Shown here in pieces: positions 23,375 to 31,046 of a stretch of 64,000 nt of DNA. The notes below the pieces were generated by a model. That model was not told the DNA's origin. It saw only the letters and a list, made by a program, of their open reading frames with translations, and did no database searches. How positions within the stretch are numbered: position 1 is the stretch's first letter; each line of letters begins with the position of its first letter. The position numbers were made by a program, and so were the translations under genes. Source of the stretch: Meandrina meandrites. Its lineage: Eukaryota > Cnidaria > Anthozoa > Scleractinia > Meandrinidae. Location: NCBI GenBank assembly GCA_963693305.1, contig OY855906.1, positions 25,242,289 to 25,306,288 on the forward strand, in the 5' to 3' direction.

Positions 23375-26300
23375 ATGGACGAAATAGACCTCGAATCTCT
23401 CGAAGATGTCGACCTCGAATCTCTCGAACAAGAACTTGCGAGAATAGACCCGGAAGTGTTGCGCTATTTATCGCAATTACTTTCAGAAAACGTTCCTGCG
23501 GTTAAAAAGATAATAAGGAATGCGTTGGAAGAACCAATCCCAGAAGAAACAAAGAAGCGATTAAAACCACCTTTGCAACCAAAACCTTACCAACCAATAG
23601 CACCTCCAAGAAAAAGGAACAGAAGACAAAAAATAATTAGACAGTTTAAACTTCTGAGGGAGTTTGATCCCATCCACCCGCAAAACATAAGAAATGTGGC
23701 AGACTACCAGAATGAGGTCGAGGATAAGTACAAGGACGAAACAACTGAGGGTGAAGAGAAGATAAAAGGTAGGCGTTATATTCGGTGGCGCTTCAAAAAG
23801 AATCTGGAAAGAGACCAAACATCAAAATTCATGGAAAAAATAAGAAAGGACGTAAGAACATCATTTTACATAAGGTACGTTTTTGCATTTAATTTGCGCA
23901 ACATTGAAGACGGAACCTTTCTTACCTTCTACCAAAATGAAAAAGGCTCCCGATGGATAAACAAACTAGAAGACGCGGAAAAATGGCTGAGGGAAAGGGA
24001 GTCTGAACGTTTGGAAGTAGATAGAATCGAAAGACCAGACACAAAATGGATCTTCGACCACTACTATGCTGTTGATGTAAAAGTTGTGCTTGACCGTCAA
24101 CCGCTGATGGGAACAGGCCAATTACCAGACTGGCTGCGAAATCGCGCACACGCAGCGAGAGGACAAGCAATGGTGGCACTGGATACCTATAGAGATAACT
24201 TGTGTTTATGGCGTTGTATTGCTGTGCACAGAGGAGCTAGACCAGATCGAAGTACAGAAGCAGCCCGACGTCTAGCCAAGAATTTTTTCAAGTTCAGGGA
24301 TACGCCGACGGACTGTCCAAAAACCTCGCTGGATGAATTGGAAAAGGTAGAAATGCATCTGAATAAGGGTACTGCTTTCTCAGATTGGCTGGGAATAAGG
24401 GTTTATGTACCAGAGCGTGTAGATGATAAAGAAGTGGTTTGGCATCTCACAAGAAATCCGGCGTCAAAGTTAAAAAACATCATGACAATTGGAATTTTTG
24501 GAGAGCACGCATTTTTAATAAAAGACATTGCAAAGTTGGCAAATCTTTATGCATGCGTCCATTGCAACGCAAGATTCACACAAGCAACCCATCTTCAACG
24601 TCACGCAGATAGATGTGCCCAAGGGAAAACTGAAATAGATTGTCCAGGCGAAAAGGTGGAAGCGCCACAGTCAGCTTACCAGAAAGCGTTTTACCCAAAA
24701 CATAACGCATCGAATGAATCAATTCAGTGGCTAGAGTACGTAGCAAAGCATTGGAATATGACCATTCACCACGCAATGTCAGGCCACGGAGGAGAGCGTT
24801 TGATAGGGAAAAGACCAGTTGATGGATACAACCATAAGAGAAAGTTAGTTCTTCAGTATCACGGATGCTACTTTCACGGCTGTCCAAAATGTTACCCTGA
24901 TCGGGATAAAATAATTGAACGTGGCGACAGAACAAGAGAAGAACTATTCCAAGCGACAATGAGGCGCACAGCTTACCTCAGAAAGGAAGGATACAAAGTA
25001 ATAGAGTGTTGGGCGTGCGAAGTTGGAGACAAATATGTCGAACAACTGCCAAAAACCCAAACAAAAAGTTATCCACATGTGATTTTGTACGATTTAGAGG
25101 CGTACGGAGACAAAAATAAGCGAAAGGATCCGACAGACAATTTAACAATCGAGAATGAGCACGTACCAATCTCGGTGAGCATCGGTGACACCCTTGAAAG
25201 AGAGCCAACCCACATCTGCGAAAGAGACCCCAAAGAGCTGGTCCGTAAGTTTATGGAAGAGTTGGAGAGACGCGGAAAAAACATAAGAACAAAAGTAAGA
25301 GATGAATTTATGCCAGCAGACGTAAACCTGCTTCCAAAAGTTCAGAGGAAAAAAATAGAAGAATGGTGCGACCAGGTCCCAGTCACCGGTTTTAACTCTG
25401 GGACTTACGATCTGAATCTGATCAAAAACTACTTCGCAGAGCACCTTGTGGGCGCAACCAACAAAGTCAGAGTGGCAAAGAACGGAAACAAAATCATGTT
25501 CTTACTAACTTCTGGCTTCCGTTTCCTTGACATAATCAACTACCTTGGCCCGGGAACCAGCTACGAGAAATGGGTAAATGCCTACGACTGCAAGACAACG
25601 AAATCATGGTTCCCATACGAGTGGTTTGACAGACCAGAAAAGCTGGATTATCCAGGATTACCGGATTATATGGATTGGTATTCAAAGTTGAAAGGAGACT
25701 TTGTACTGAAACTGTCAGAATGGAAAGCCTGCAAAAAGGCGTTTCGAGAAGAGGGAATGAAAACCTTCGAAGACTGGGTGCGTTACTACAATAATCTCGA
25801 TGTGGCACCCGGACTTGAGGCTCTCGAAAAAATGAAAAACTTCTACACTGAGAAGGGAATCGACATAATGAAAGACGCAGTCAGCATCCCAGGTGTGAGC
25901 TTACACTACCTGCTAAGGGGAGCTATTGAACGCAAAGCGGTTCTTTACAGCCCAAGCAAAGAAGCATATGATATGTTGAAAGCAGCAGTTGTTGGAGGGC
26001 CTAGCCTCGTTTTCACAAGATACCACGAAGTTGGAAAAACAAGAATAAGGTCGCATCAAATAGCAGGTGGGGTTTCACCCCACACCCTCCAGGGTATTCC
26101 AAAACTTTGTCAAAACATCCTCGGATATGACGCCAACGCCCTGTATCTCTCAACCATGCTCAGAGAAATGCCCTGTGGAAAAGAAAAAGTTGTACACTAC
26201 ACAGGAGAATACCAAACAGACGGGGCACCAGTACTAACGCACAGACTCAAAGAAGGAAGCTGGTTCGGATATGCAGAAATAGATATAGAGATTCCAAATC

Positions 26301-27385
26301 ACTTACACCAAAAGTTTGAGGAAATGTGTCCGTTCTTCCACAACAAAGTGGTGCCAGCCAAAGCTGTCCCCGAGCATATGCTGAAATACTTGCGTGATAC
26401 AGGAAGAAAACGAGGAGAAGATAAGAAACTCATGGGAACGTTGTCAGCGCAGAGGATGCTTGTGTACGCCCCTCTACTACTCTGGTATGTGAATCACGGG
26501 GCAGTTATCAAAAGGGTTTATCGTACAATTGACTACACACCGGCAAAGATCTTCCCCTGGTTCGTGGAACAAGTCACGGTGGCTCGCCGGACAGGAGATA
26601 AGGAAAAAAGCAAAGCACTGCTGGCTGATATATTCAAACTGTTGGGAAACAGCGGGTATGGGAAGCTAATAGAAGCCTTGGAGCGTCAAACAAACGTAAT
26701 CTACACCAAAGATGAGAAGGTAGTCGACAGAGCCTTGCGAAGCGCGTATTTTTCAGATCTTGACGAGATTGGGGAGGCTTATGAGTTAGAAAGTCGGAAG
26801 CCACGGATCACAATCAGAAGACCGTTTCAGATTGGAATAGCTGTATATCAGCTGGCAAAGCTGCGTATGTTGGAATTCTATTACGACTTCCTTGACAGAT
26901 ACTTTGATAGAAAAGATTTCGAGCTGATACAGATGGACACTGACAGCAACTACTTGGCAATCTCAGGTAAGAAACTCGAGGACATTGTGCGACCAGAGAT
27001 GAAAGCAGAATTCGAGGCACAAAAAGAGAATTGGTTGGCTTGGGACAAGTGGAGCGGGAGAACGCCGGGTCTGTTTAAGATGGAGTGCGAGGGGGAGCGG
27101 ATGATAGCGCTCTGCTCAAAATGCTATTACATTGATGACCGGGGAGATAAAAAGAAGTTAAGCGCAAAAGGTATGTCGAAGAAGCAAAACGATATAACCT
27201 GGCAACGTTTCAAGGCAGCGCTGGAAGGAAGCAAGGATGTGGCAACAAACAGAGGTTTTCGAATGCGGGATGGGAATATAGTAACTTACGAGCAGGAGAA
27301 GCTGGGGTTGAGTGCATACTATGACAAACGATGGGTACTACCCGACGGGATACACACCGAACCAATCGAATATCACAGTGGGTAG
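23375..27385 (+). CDS. polB: Protein-primed family B DNA polymerase with accessory N-terminal domains
   Basis: Replicates the element from its ends by protein priming (family knowledge). 1336 residues. The exonuclease carries DLE (D573, E575), FNSGTYD (673-679) and YNNLD (805-809). The polymerase carries YDANALY (D919), KLLGNSGYG (K1088-G1096) and MDTDS (D1188, D1190), then a downstream CSKCYY. Before the exonuclease lie: an acidic N terminus with a repeated DLESLE; a DNLCLWRCIAVH stretch (274-285) faintly resembling the OTU protease Cys motif; a C2HC finger (C394, C397, H410, C414); and a segment with VDGY, LQYHGCYFHGCPKC (493-506) and GYKVIECW, resembling Vsr-type PD-(D/E)XK nucleases. The last two resemblances are inference. 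The first Met fits, 3 bp after a TATA-type motif in the TIR. Residues 898-908 are encoded by a palindrome of the element-wide repeat set. Confidence 0.97.
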   Translation: MDEIDLESLEDVDLESLEQELARIDPEVLRYLSQLLSENVPAVKKIIRNALEEPIPEETKKRLKPPLQPKPYQPIAPPRKRNRRQKIIRQFKLLREFDPIHPQNIRNVADYQNEVEDKYKDETTEGEEKIKGRRYIRWRFKKNLERDQTSKFMEKIRKDVRTSFYIRYVFAFNLRNIEDGTFLTFYQNEKGSRWINKLEDAEKWLRERESERLEVDRIERPDTKWIFDHYYAVDVKVVLDRQPLMGTGQLPDWLRNRAHAARGQAMVALDTYRDNLCLWRCIAVHRGARPDRSTEAARRLAKNFFKFRDTPTDCPKTSLDELEKVEMHLNKGTAFSDWLGIRVYVPERVDDKEVVWHLTRNPASKLKNIMTIGIFGEHAFLIKDIAKLANLYACVHCNARFTQATHLQRHADRCAQGKTEIDCPGEKVEAPQSAYQKAFYPKHNASNESIQWLEYVAKHWNMTIHHAMSGHGGERLIGKRPVDGYNHKRKLVLQYHGCYFHGCPKCYPDRDKIIERGDRTREELFQATMRRTAYLRKEGYKVIECWACEVGDKYVEQLPKTQTKSYPHVILYDLEAYGDKNKRKDPTDNLTIENEHVPISVSIGDTLEREPTHICERDPKELVRKFMEELERRGKNIRTKVRDEFMPADVNLLPKVQRKKIEEWCDQVPVTGFNSGTYDLNLIKNYFAEHLVGATNKVRVAKNGNKIMFLLTSGFRFLDIINYLGPGTSYEKWVNAYDCKTTKSWFPYEWFDRPEKLDYPGLPDYMDWYSKLKGDFVLKLSEWKACKKAFREEGMKTFEDWVRYYNNLDVAPGLEALEKMKNFYTEKGIDIMKDAVSIPGVSLHYLLRGAIERKAVLYSPSKEAYDMLKAAVVGGPSLVFTRYHEVGKTRIRSHQIAGGVSPHTLQGIPKLCQNILGYDANALYLSTMLREMPCGKEKVVHYTGEYQTDGAPVLTHRLKEGSWFGYAEIDIEIPNHLHQKFEEMCPFFHNKVVPAKAVPEHMLKYLRDTGRKRGEDKKLMGTLSAQRMLVYAPLLLWYVNHGAVIKRVYRTIDYTPAKIFPWFVEQVTVARRTGDKEKSKALLADIFKLLGNSGYGKLIEALERQTNVIYTKDEKVVDRALRSAYFSDLDEIGEAYELESRKPRITIRRPFQIGIAVYQLAKLRMLEFYYDFLDRYFDRKDFELIQMDTDSNYLAISGKKLEDIVRPEMKAEFEAQKENWLAWDKWSGRTPGLFKMECEGERMIALCSKCYYIDDRGDKKKLSAKGMSKKQNDITWQRFKAALEGSKDVATNRGFRMRDGNIVTYEQEKLGLSAYYDKRWVLPDGIHTEPIEYHSG
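26067..26083. repeat. In-frame GTGGGG palindrome inside polB
   Basis: GTGGGGTTTCACCCCAC followed by ACCCTCCAGGG. It encodes part of AGGVSPHTLQG just before polymerase motif A. It shares its outer arms with the intergenic palindromes of this element. Confidence 0.7.
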
Positions 27386-27406
27386 CAACTCAGTTGCTGA
27401 TACCCC
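27382..27406. repeat. GCAACTNAGTTGC palindrome between polB and integrase
   Basis: GGGTAGCAACTCAGTTGCT, then GATACCC: nested inverted repeat overlapping the polB stop codon, in the gap between convergent polB and integrase. Possible transcript end or mobile palindrome. Confidence 0.75.
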
Positions 27407-27426
27407 GCACCCCAAGGGGTAAGGAT

Positions 27427-28416
27427 TTAGTTCAAGTTAGTCGGAGGTAATTGTGTGTTTGGAGGCACAACAAGCAGTTCTTCACGTACAAAACCACGTT
27501 TGGGCCCGTCATGTAAATAGTAGAGAACTGGCTGATCCGGTTTGGTAAAAGAACGTTCAAGGTTGTAAACTTTTAAAGACCAGATTGGATCAGTGGCTCT
27601 TTTCGTCCCACCTTCAAGCTCACCAGGTTGGTACAAATATCGAACCAAAACTATGGAGGGGAGCTTTTTTTCATTTTCTCCAACAGGTCGCAAATATTTG
27701 GTTGCTGGTTCTGCATAAACATTTTTTTTCCTGATTGCGGCAGCAGGTTTCATACCAATCAACCGTGTGACTTGGTTGTTCAGAGCAGAAACAACTTTGG
27801 GAAGCCTTTTTACCCACTCTGTGGACCGCTGACCCTCATTGCTACGCATTTCAACCGCGTACTGATACCCGAACAAGCGCTCAGCCAGGGTACGGTTGAA
27901 ACGTTCAACAATGGCTTGGTCTCTGTGAATTTCAGGGTGCCCTCGTCTGATAGAAGTTTTGTGATTTTCCATTTCTTTTGTAACAGCGCCCATAAATTCA
28001 CGCCCAGGATCAACCTGCAGAATCTGTGGCCACTTCAGAGGTCCGCGTGTATAAATTGTCTTAAAAGCTTTGGCAACCATATCAGAGTTTTTAGAGGTTA
28101 AAGGCTGAGCTTCTTTGAATCTGCTGGCAACATCAACAACGGTAAGCGCGTATTTGTAAGTGCTACGGCCCACTTTGTCGTGCGGCAGAAAAAGAAGATC
28201 TGCCTGATGCACTTTGTTGGGTGTAGGCACGTCGAATTTTGGGCGAGGAATGTAGCGCGGTGCGGGGAGGTAGATCTGCCAGAGCGCTTGTTTGAACAAC
28301 CATTCTTTAGCAACAACTTCAGGTACCTTTGCAGCAACCGCTAATTTTTTAATGGCGGAGATACCTTTCCAGTAACCTTGTGGACTGTAGTAACGCCGCT
28401 CTAATTTTCTGTCCAT
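27427..28416 (-). CDS. int: Polinton integrase (retroviral DD(35)E type)
   Basis: Inserts the element into host DNA (family knowledge). 329 residues. The RVE core shows HQADLLFLP (D73), LQVDPGREF (D136) and AIVERFNRT (E171). The spacing of 34 residues between the second Asp and the Glu is the DD(35)E arrangement. The C-terminal part has RATDPIWS, PVLYYL and FVREELLVVP, a small beta domain usual in Polinton integrases; a chromodomain is not obvious. The N-terminal HHCC zinc finger is not evident in the first 60 residues. Convergent with polB and divergent from the 28445 gene, sharing a 28-bp start region rich in TA. Confidence 0.95.
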   Translation of the reverse strand: MDRKLERRYYSPQGYWKGISAIKKLAVAAKVPEVVAKEWLFKQALWQIYLPAPRYIPRPKFDVPTPNKVHQADLLFLPHDKVGRSTYKYALTVVDVASRFKEAQPLTSKNSDMVAKAFKTIYTRGPLKWPQILQVDPGREFMGAVTKEMENHKTSIRRGHPEIHRDQAIVERFNRTLAERLFGYQYAVEMRSNEGQRSTEWVKRLPKVVSALNNQVTRLIGMKPAAAIRKKNVYAEPATKYLRPVGENEKKLPSIVLVRYLYQPGELEGGTKRATDPIWSLKVYNLERSFTKPDQPVLYYLHDGPKRGFVREELLVVPPNTQLPPTNLN

Positions 28417-28437
28417 TTAAATAATTATGCGCGGGCA

Positions 28438-28443
28438 TATATA
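28438..28443. promoter_or_regulatory. TATATA motif in the divergent int/ORF gap
   Basis: TATATA in GCATATATACATGG, just before the preferred start of the plus-strand gene and 21 bp from the integrase ATG. It could serve both. Confidence 0.45.
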
Positions 28444-28444
28444 C

Positions 28445-28996
28445 ATGGCCACAAAACCTTACCCCCACAGGGAACAACTAAAAAAAGAGCTTATCAAAAT
28501 GTTGCTGAAAAAGCAGGAAGCGTTAATAAAAGAAATCAAGCCAGAAAAAGATCTTGACGACCGTTACGACCTCGAAGGGGTGTGGAGTTTACCCCACGAA
28601 GAGATGAGCCACCCTCCCAAACCAAAATTATGGTATTTAATTGCAGTACTAAAAAAAGTCGGCATTTCTTTAGAACAGGTCGGTGACGAAATGGGGTTGA
28701 CCTTTTTGGGTAATGTCATTTGGCAGTTCAAGCGGGTAAATCTCGGATCGTTTAACTACGTTTGTTTTTTACACAACTATTTTCAAAAGGTCTCAACAAG
28801 AGATTGGCCGGCGAAAAATGCAATACTGAAAAAGCTCACGAAAAGATTGCCGAAGATGCGGCAAACCAGAAATAAAGCGGATAAAAGTTTCAACGAATGG
28901 TGGAGAGAAGAAATGTTAAATCAAATTATTTATTACAGGTATCAGGTATCAGTAGCTGAGTTGCTAACCACCGCGATTAAACAGCAGTTGTCTTAG
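28445..28996 (+). CDS. Polinton protein of unknown function (183 aa from second Met)
   Basis: An open frame also extends to an ATG at 28427, but the Met at 28445 follows a TATATA motif like other starts in this element, so I prefer it. The protein is Lys-rich with predicted helices: KKELIKMLLKKQEALIKE at the N terminus, a central hydrophobic part LWYLIAVLKKVGISLEQVG, and a basic C-terminal half KKLTKRLPKMRQTRNK. No Cys/His metal cluster or membrane span is seen. I do not recognise the family. It is divergent from the integrase and its 3' end overlaps that of the next gene by 20 bp. Near the C terminus (28945-28969) it contains a degenerate copy of the element's palindrome, which codes for VSVAELLTT. 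Confidence 0.75.
   Translation: MATKPYPHREQLKKELIKMLLKKQEALIKEIKPEKDLDDRYDLEGVWSLPHEEMSHPPKPKLWYLIAVLKKVGISLEQVGDEMGLTFLGNVIWQFKRVNLGSFNYVCFLHNYFQKVSTRDWPAKNAILKKLTKRLPKMRQTRNKADKSFNEWWREEMLNQIIYYRYQVSVAELLTTAIKQQLS
28945..28969. repeat. Degenerate GCAACTNAGTTGC-type palindrome in a coding region
   Basis: GGTATCAGTAGCTGAGTTGC with the tail TAACC: same order as the copy at 30420 but with changes in the left half of the core. It lies in frame near a C terminus. Confidence 0.6.
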
Positions 28997-29501
28997 ATGT
29001 TCTGTTAACCTTTACCCCCACTCCACCGTCAGTGTGGTTTGAAAAACGCAGTTTTGTCTTTGCAGTTGTAAAGGTGTTGTACTTTTTCACAATATCTTGG
29101 TACTCACCGTCAGAGATTACACCATCTTCAAGAGCGGTTGATATGAGAGAGTTGATCGTGCTCAGCGTAGCTTCAGCCAGGGTCTGTATTTTTTCGTGAT
29201 TTTTCGCTTTCCGCAGGAAAAATTTGATGGTGACCATGCAGGAGGTTGACACCAATGAAAACAAGGTGGCAGTTGCGATTAAAGGTCCCCCAACAGCAAC
29301 GCCAACCGCAGAAAGAGAAGCGGCGAGCCCAGAGCCGGTAAGAATGGTAGCGACTCCGCCTGTTATTGCACATACCGTTTGGCAACGTGTGTGCCACCGT
29401 TTGAATTTGGCTGAGGTTTCGTAGTAGTGCACCAACTGGTTTTCCAAATTCGTCTTTATCAATTCTATTTCAGCCCGCCTGAATTTTGATGCAGAATCCA
29501 T
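28977..29501 (-). CDS. Polinton small membrane protein, unknown function
   Basis: 174 residues. An N-terminal helix with conserved-looking aromatic and charged residues (LVHYYETSAKFKRWH) is followed by two hydrophobic segments, about 43-80 (AITGGVATILTGSGLAASLS, then GVAVGG) and 81-95 (ATLFSLVSTSCMV). Then comes a soluble helical part with ALEDGVISDGEYQDIVKKY. The two-span plus helix layout resembles SLATT-type or other small viral membrane proteins, but I cannot assign a family. The C-terminal DGVISDGEY looks like an EF-hand-shaped turn. The start is supported by TATATA 5 bp upstream. It overlaps the convergent gene's 3' end by 20 bp. Confidence 0.8.
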   Translation of the reverse strand: MDSASKFRRAEIELIKTNLENQLVHYYETSAKFKRWHTRCQTVCAITGGVATILTGSGLAASLSAVGVAVGGPLIATATLFSLVSTSCMVTIKFFLRKAKNHEKIQTLAEATLSTINSLISTALEDGVISDGEYQDIVKKYNTFTTAKTKLRFSNHTDGGVGVKVNRTSKTTAV

Positions 29502-29505
29502 TTCC

Positions 29506-29511
29506 TATATA
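29506..29511 (-). promoter_or_regulatory. TATATA motif before the membrane-protein gene
   Basis: ACATATATAGG read on the minus strand, five bases before the ATG at 29501. Confidence 0.5.
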
Positions 29512-29532
29512 TGTGTTTAAAAAATGTGTAAT

Positions 29533-30396
29533 CTAATCGCAATATTGGTTATGCCATTTTCCATTTTTATATACAATCCGATTACATGGACCAGTTGTAT
29601 TTTTAGGGTGTGTCCAAAACTTTTTGCTGAACAGACCGGTTTTCGTGTTAAAGGCACCTTTTGCGATGTCACCACTCCAATACTTTTTAAACAAATCCTT
29701 ATCACCACCTGTGATAGCCATGATTGCAGCAGCCACATCTTGAGACTGTTGAAAGCCCGGAATTTTTTCGCCGATCTTTTTATTGATCGTTTCACCGACA
29801 CCCAAACCCACCTTTTGCTTCGAGCTGATTGCGTTGCGCGCCGCGGCGTGACCCCATTGCCGTTTGTTTTTGGGAATAGCGTCAAGCGCCTTCACCATTT
29901 TTTTGTCTGCATCATGCTTGCAGCCTTTCTCATTTTTCTTGCCTGCACAGACGGCATAATCAACGTCATGCTGCATTGCAACTGCGTCCGTGGCGCCTGT
30001 GGGTTGCTGGTATATCTTCAAGATCTTTCCCGTCTTGGGGTCGTAAGAAAGCTGTTTTTCAAGAGGATTGTACGGTCCTGTGTAGTTATGACCAGGAAGC
30101 GTCCACCCCTTTTTTGGCTTAGGCAGCTTGCCGATGGCTTTATGCAAATCAAAAGCCCCACCACGGGGTCGTTCATAAAGAGGGTTTGTTGGGTCATCTA
30201 CTCTATTACCCGCATAAATTCTCATATCATAATTACCACCACGTTGGGTACCCCCACTAATAAATCGTGTCTTGGTAATGCCACAACTTGCGCATTTTAC
30301 TTTTAACATTCTTCTACCATTTTTTGTGGTAGTGTTTTTTTCACTTCCCGGTACGTTGGGTGTGAAACGCTTTTCCTTCACGCAGTATACCTCCAT
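29533..30396 (-). CDS. Virion-type phospholipase A2 protein with N-terminal zinc-ribbon-like domain
   Basis: 287 residues. Residues 1-46 (YCVKEKRFTPN, KCASCGITKTRF; C5, C35, C38) resemble the small DUF5679-type metal-binding domain but lack the fourth Cys. Residues about 97-165 match a parvovirus-VP1-type phospholipase A2: LPGHNYTGPYN as the calcium loop, then AMQHDVDYAVC with the His-Asp pair (H143, D144) and further acidic residues at CKHDAD. Such domains act on membranes during entry of non-enveloped virions (family knowledge), so a virion location is inferred. The C-terminal third has an ISSKQKVGLG stretch and GIGE-like turns. Its N terminus is paralogous to the next gene at 30434..30985, and both have the same TTATATAAG start motif. 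Confidence 0.85.
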   Translation of the reverse strand: MEVYCVKEKRFTPNVPGSEKNTTTKNGRRMLKVKCASCGITKTRFISGGTQRGGNYDMRIYAGNRVDDPTNPLYERPRGGAFDLHKAIGKLPKPKKGWTLPGHNYTGPYNPLEKQLSYDPKTGKILKIYQQPTGATDAVAMQHDVDYAVCAGKKNEKGCKHDADKKMVKALDAIPKNKRQWGHAAARNAISSKQKVGLGVGETINKKIGEKIPGFQQSQDVAAAIMAITGGDKDLFKKYWSGDIAKGAFNTKTGLFSKKFWTHPKNTTGPCNRIVYKNGKWHNQYCD

Positions 30397-30397
30397 C

Positions 30398-30405
30398 TTA
30401 TATAA
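30398..30405 (-). promoter_or_regulatory. TATATAAG motif before the PLA2 gene
   Basis: ATTATATAAG immediately before ATG on the minus strand; identical to the motif before 30985. Confidence 0.55.
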
Positions 30406-30419
30406 TTAAAGAAAATTCT

Positions 30420-30447
30420 CGGGTATCAGCAACTTAGTTGCTACCCG
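30420..30447. repeat. GCAACTNAGTTGC palindrome at a gene end
   Basis: CGGGTATCAGCAACTTAGTT, then GCTACCCG: outer arms CGGGT/ACCCG and inner arms AGCAACT/AGTTGCT, perfect apart from an ATC bulge. It overlaps the stop of the 30434 gene and is inverted relative to the copies at 27382 and 31014. Confidence 0.8.
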
Positions 30448-30985
30448 CTGTGTGACACCCGCCTTTCAACTTATTTCCCGGTATCATATCTTTTGGTCTT
30501 AATCTGTTTGAGGCTTTAGTCAACAAATCCCCAGACAAAGCATCAATTGTGTAATTAACAGCTTTTTTCGCGATTGGTTTGGCTTTATTGGCTATCTTCT
30601 TCTGATACTCTGGTTGTCTTAAAAACTCGCTTGCAAAGTATCTTCCTTGTTTCACACCTTGCTTTGCTAAATAAGGAACTCCGTACTCAAAGAAAGCTTC
30701 AGCTGCTGTATTTCCAACTGTATCAAGAACCCCACCTCCGAACATTCTTTTTTCAGCGCGAGCAAGTTCTTCTCTCTTCTTTTTGGGTAAACCACTTCTG
30801 GTCCACTTAAATATTGGATCTAAAATATTACCTCCTTCGTGGGCACTGACAAAACGTGTCTTGGTAATGCCGCAGCTAGCACATTTTACTTTAAGCAACC
30901 TTTTACCATTTCTTGCGGTTGCAAATGTTTCACTTCCCACCACATTAGGTGTGAAGCGCTTTTCTTTCTCACAGTAAACATCCAT
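30434..30985 (-). CDS. Paralogue of the PLA2 gene's N-terminal domain fused to a basic helical tail
   Basis: 183 residues. The first 46 residues (YCEKEKRFTPN, LLKVKCASCGITKTRFVS) match the N terminus of the PLA2 protein next door, so the domain was duplicated. The remainder has no PLA2 motif. It is basic and helical (PKKKREELARAEKRMFGGG; KKIANKAKPIAKKAVNYTID), which would suit a minor core or internal virion protein; that role is inference. The last residues (KGGCHTAGSN) come from the palindrome at 30420. The shared domain could be a targeting or packaging tag. The start is fixed by TTATATAAG immediately upstream. Confidence 0.8.
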   Translation of the reverse strand: MDVYCEKEKRFTPNVVGSETFATARNGKRLLKVKCASCGITKTRFVSAHEGGNILDPIFKWTRSGLPKKKREELARAEKRMFGGGVLDTVGNTAAEAFFEYGVPYLAKQGVKQGRYFASEFLRQPEYQKKIANKAKPIAKKAVNYTIDALSGDLLTKASNRLRPKDMIPGNKLKGGCHTAGSN

Positions 30986-30986
30986 C

Positions 30987-30994
30987 TTATATAA
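30987..30994 (-). promoter_or_regulatory. TATATAAG motif before the 30985 gene
   Basis: ATTATATAAG directly before the ATG on the minus strand. Confidence 0.55.
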
Positions 30995-31013
30995 TTAACC
31001 AAAAATTCATGGG

Positions 31014-31046
31014 GTGTGGGGAGCAACTCAGTTGCTGATACCCCAC
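31014..31046. repeat. GTGGGG-GCAACTNAGTTGC-CCCCAC palindrome
   Basis: GTGGGGAGCAACTCAGTTGC followed by TGATACCCCAC: a two-tier hairpin with a GATA bulge, the best preserved copy. It overlaps the protease stop codon. Confidence 0.85.

Larger units (their letters stand above)
23030..23378. repeat. Polinton left terminal inverted repeat
   Basis: Matches 39109..39457 in inverted orientation through the start codon (ATACAATGG) of the outermost gene on each side. The outer 206 bp form an imperfect palindrome; the inner part holds GGGGGTGAAACCCACGG and the AT-rich promoter tract before the polymerase ATG. Confidence 0.95.

Noticed and set aside
29524..30306. 260-residue plus-strand frame
   Set aside because: Lies antisense to the PLA2 gene, which has clear motifs and a start motif; the plus frame shows none.
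29533..30396. Endogenous parvovirus insertion
   Set aside because: The PLA2 domain is part of a Polinton gene with the element's own start motif and paralogue; no parvovirus replication or capsid gene is present.
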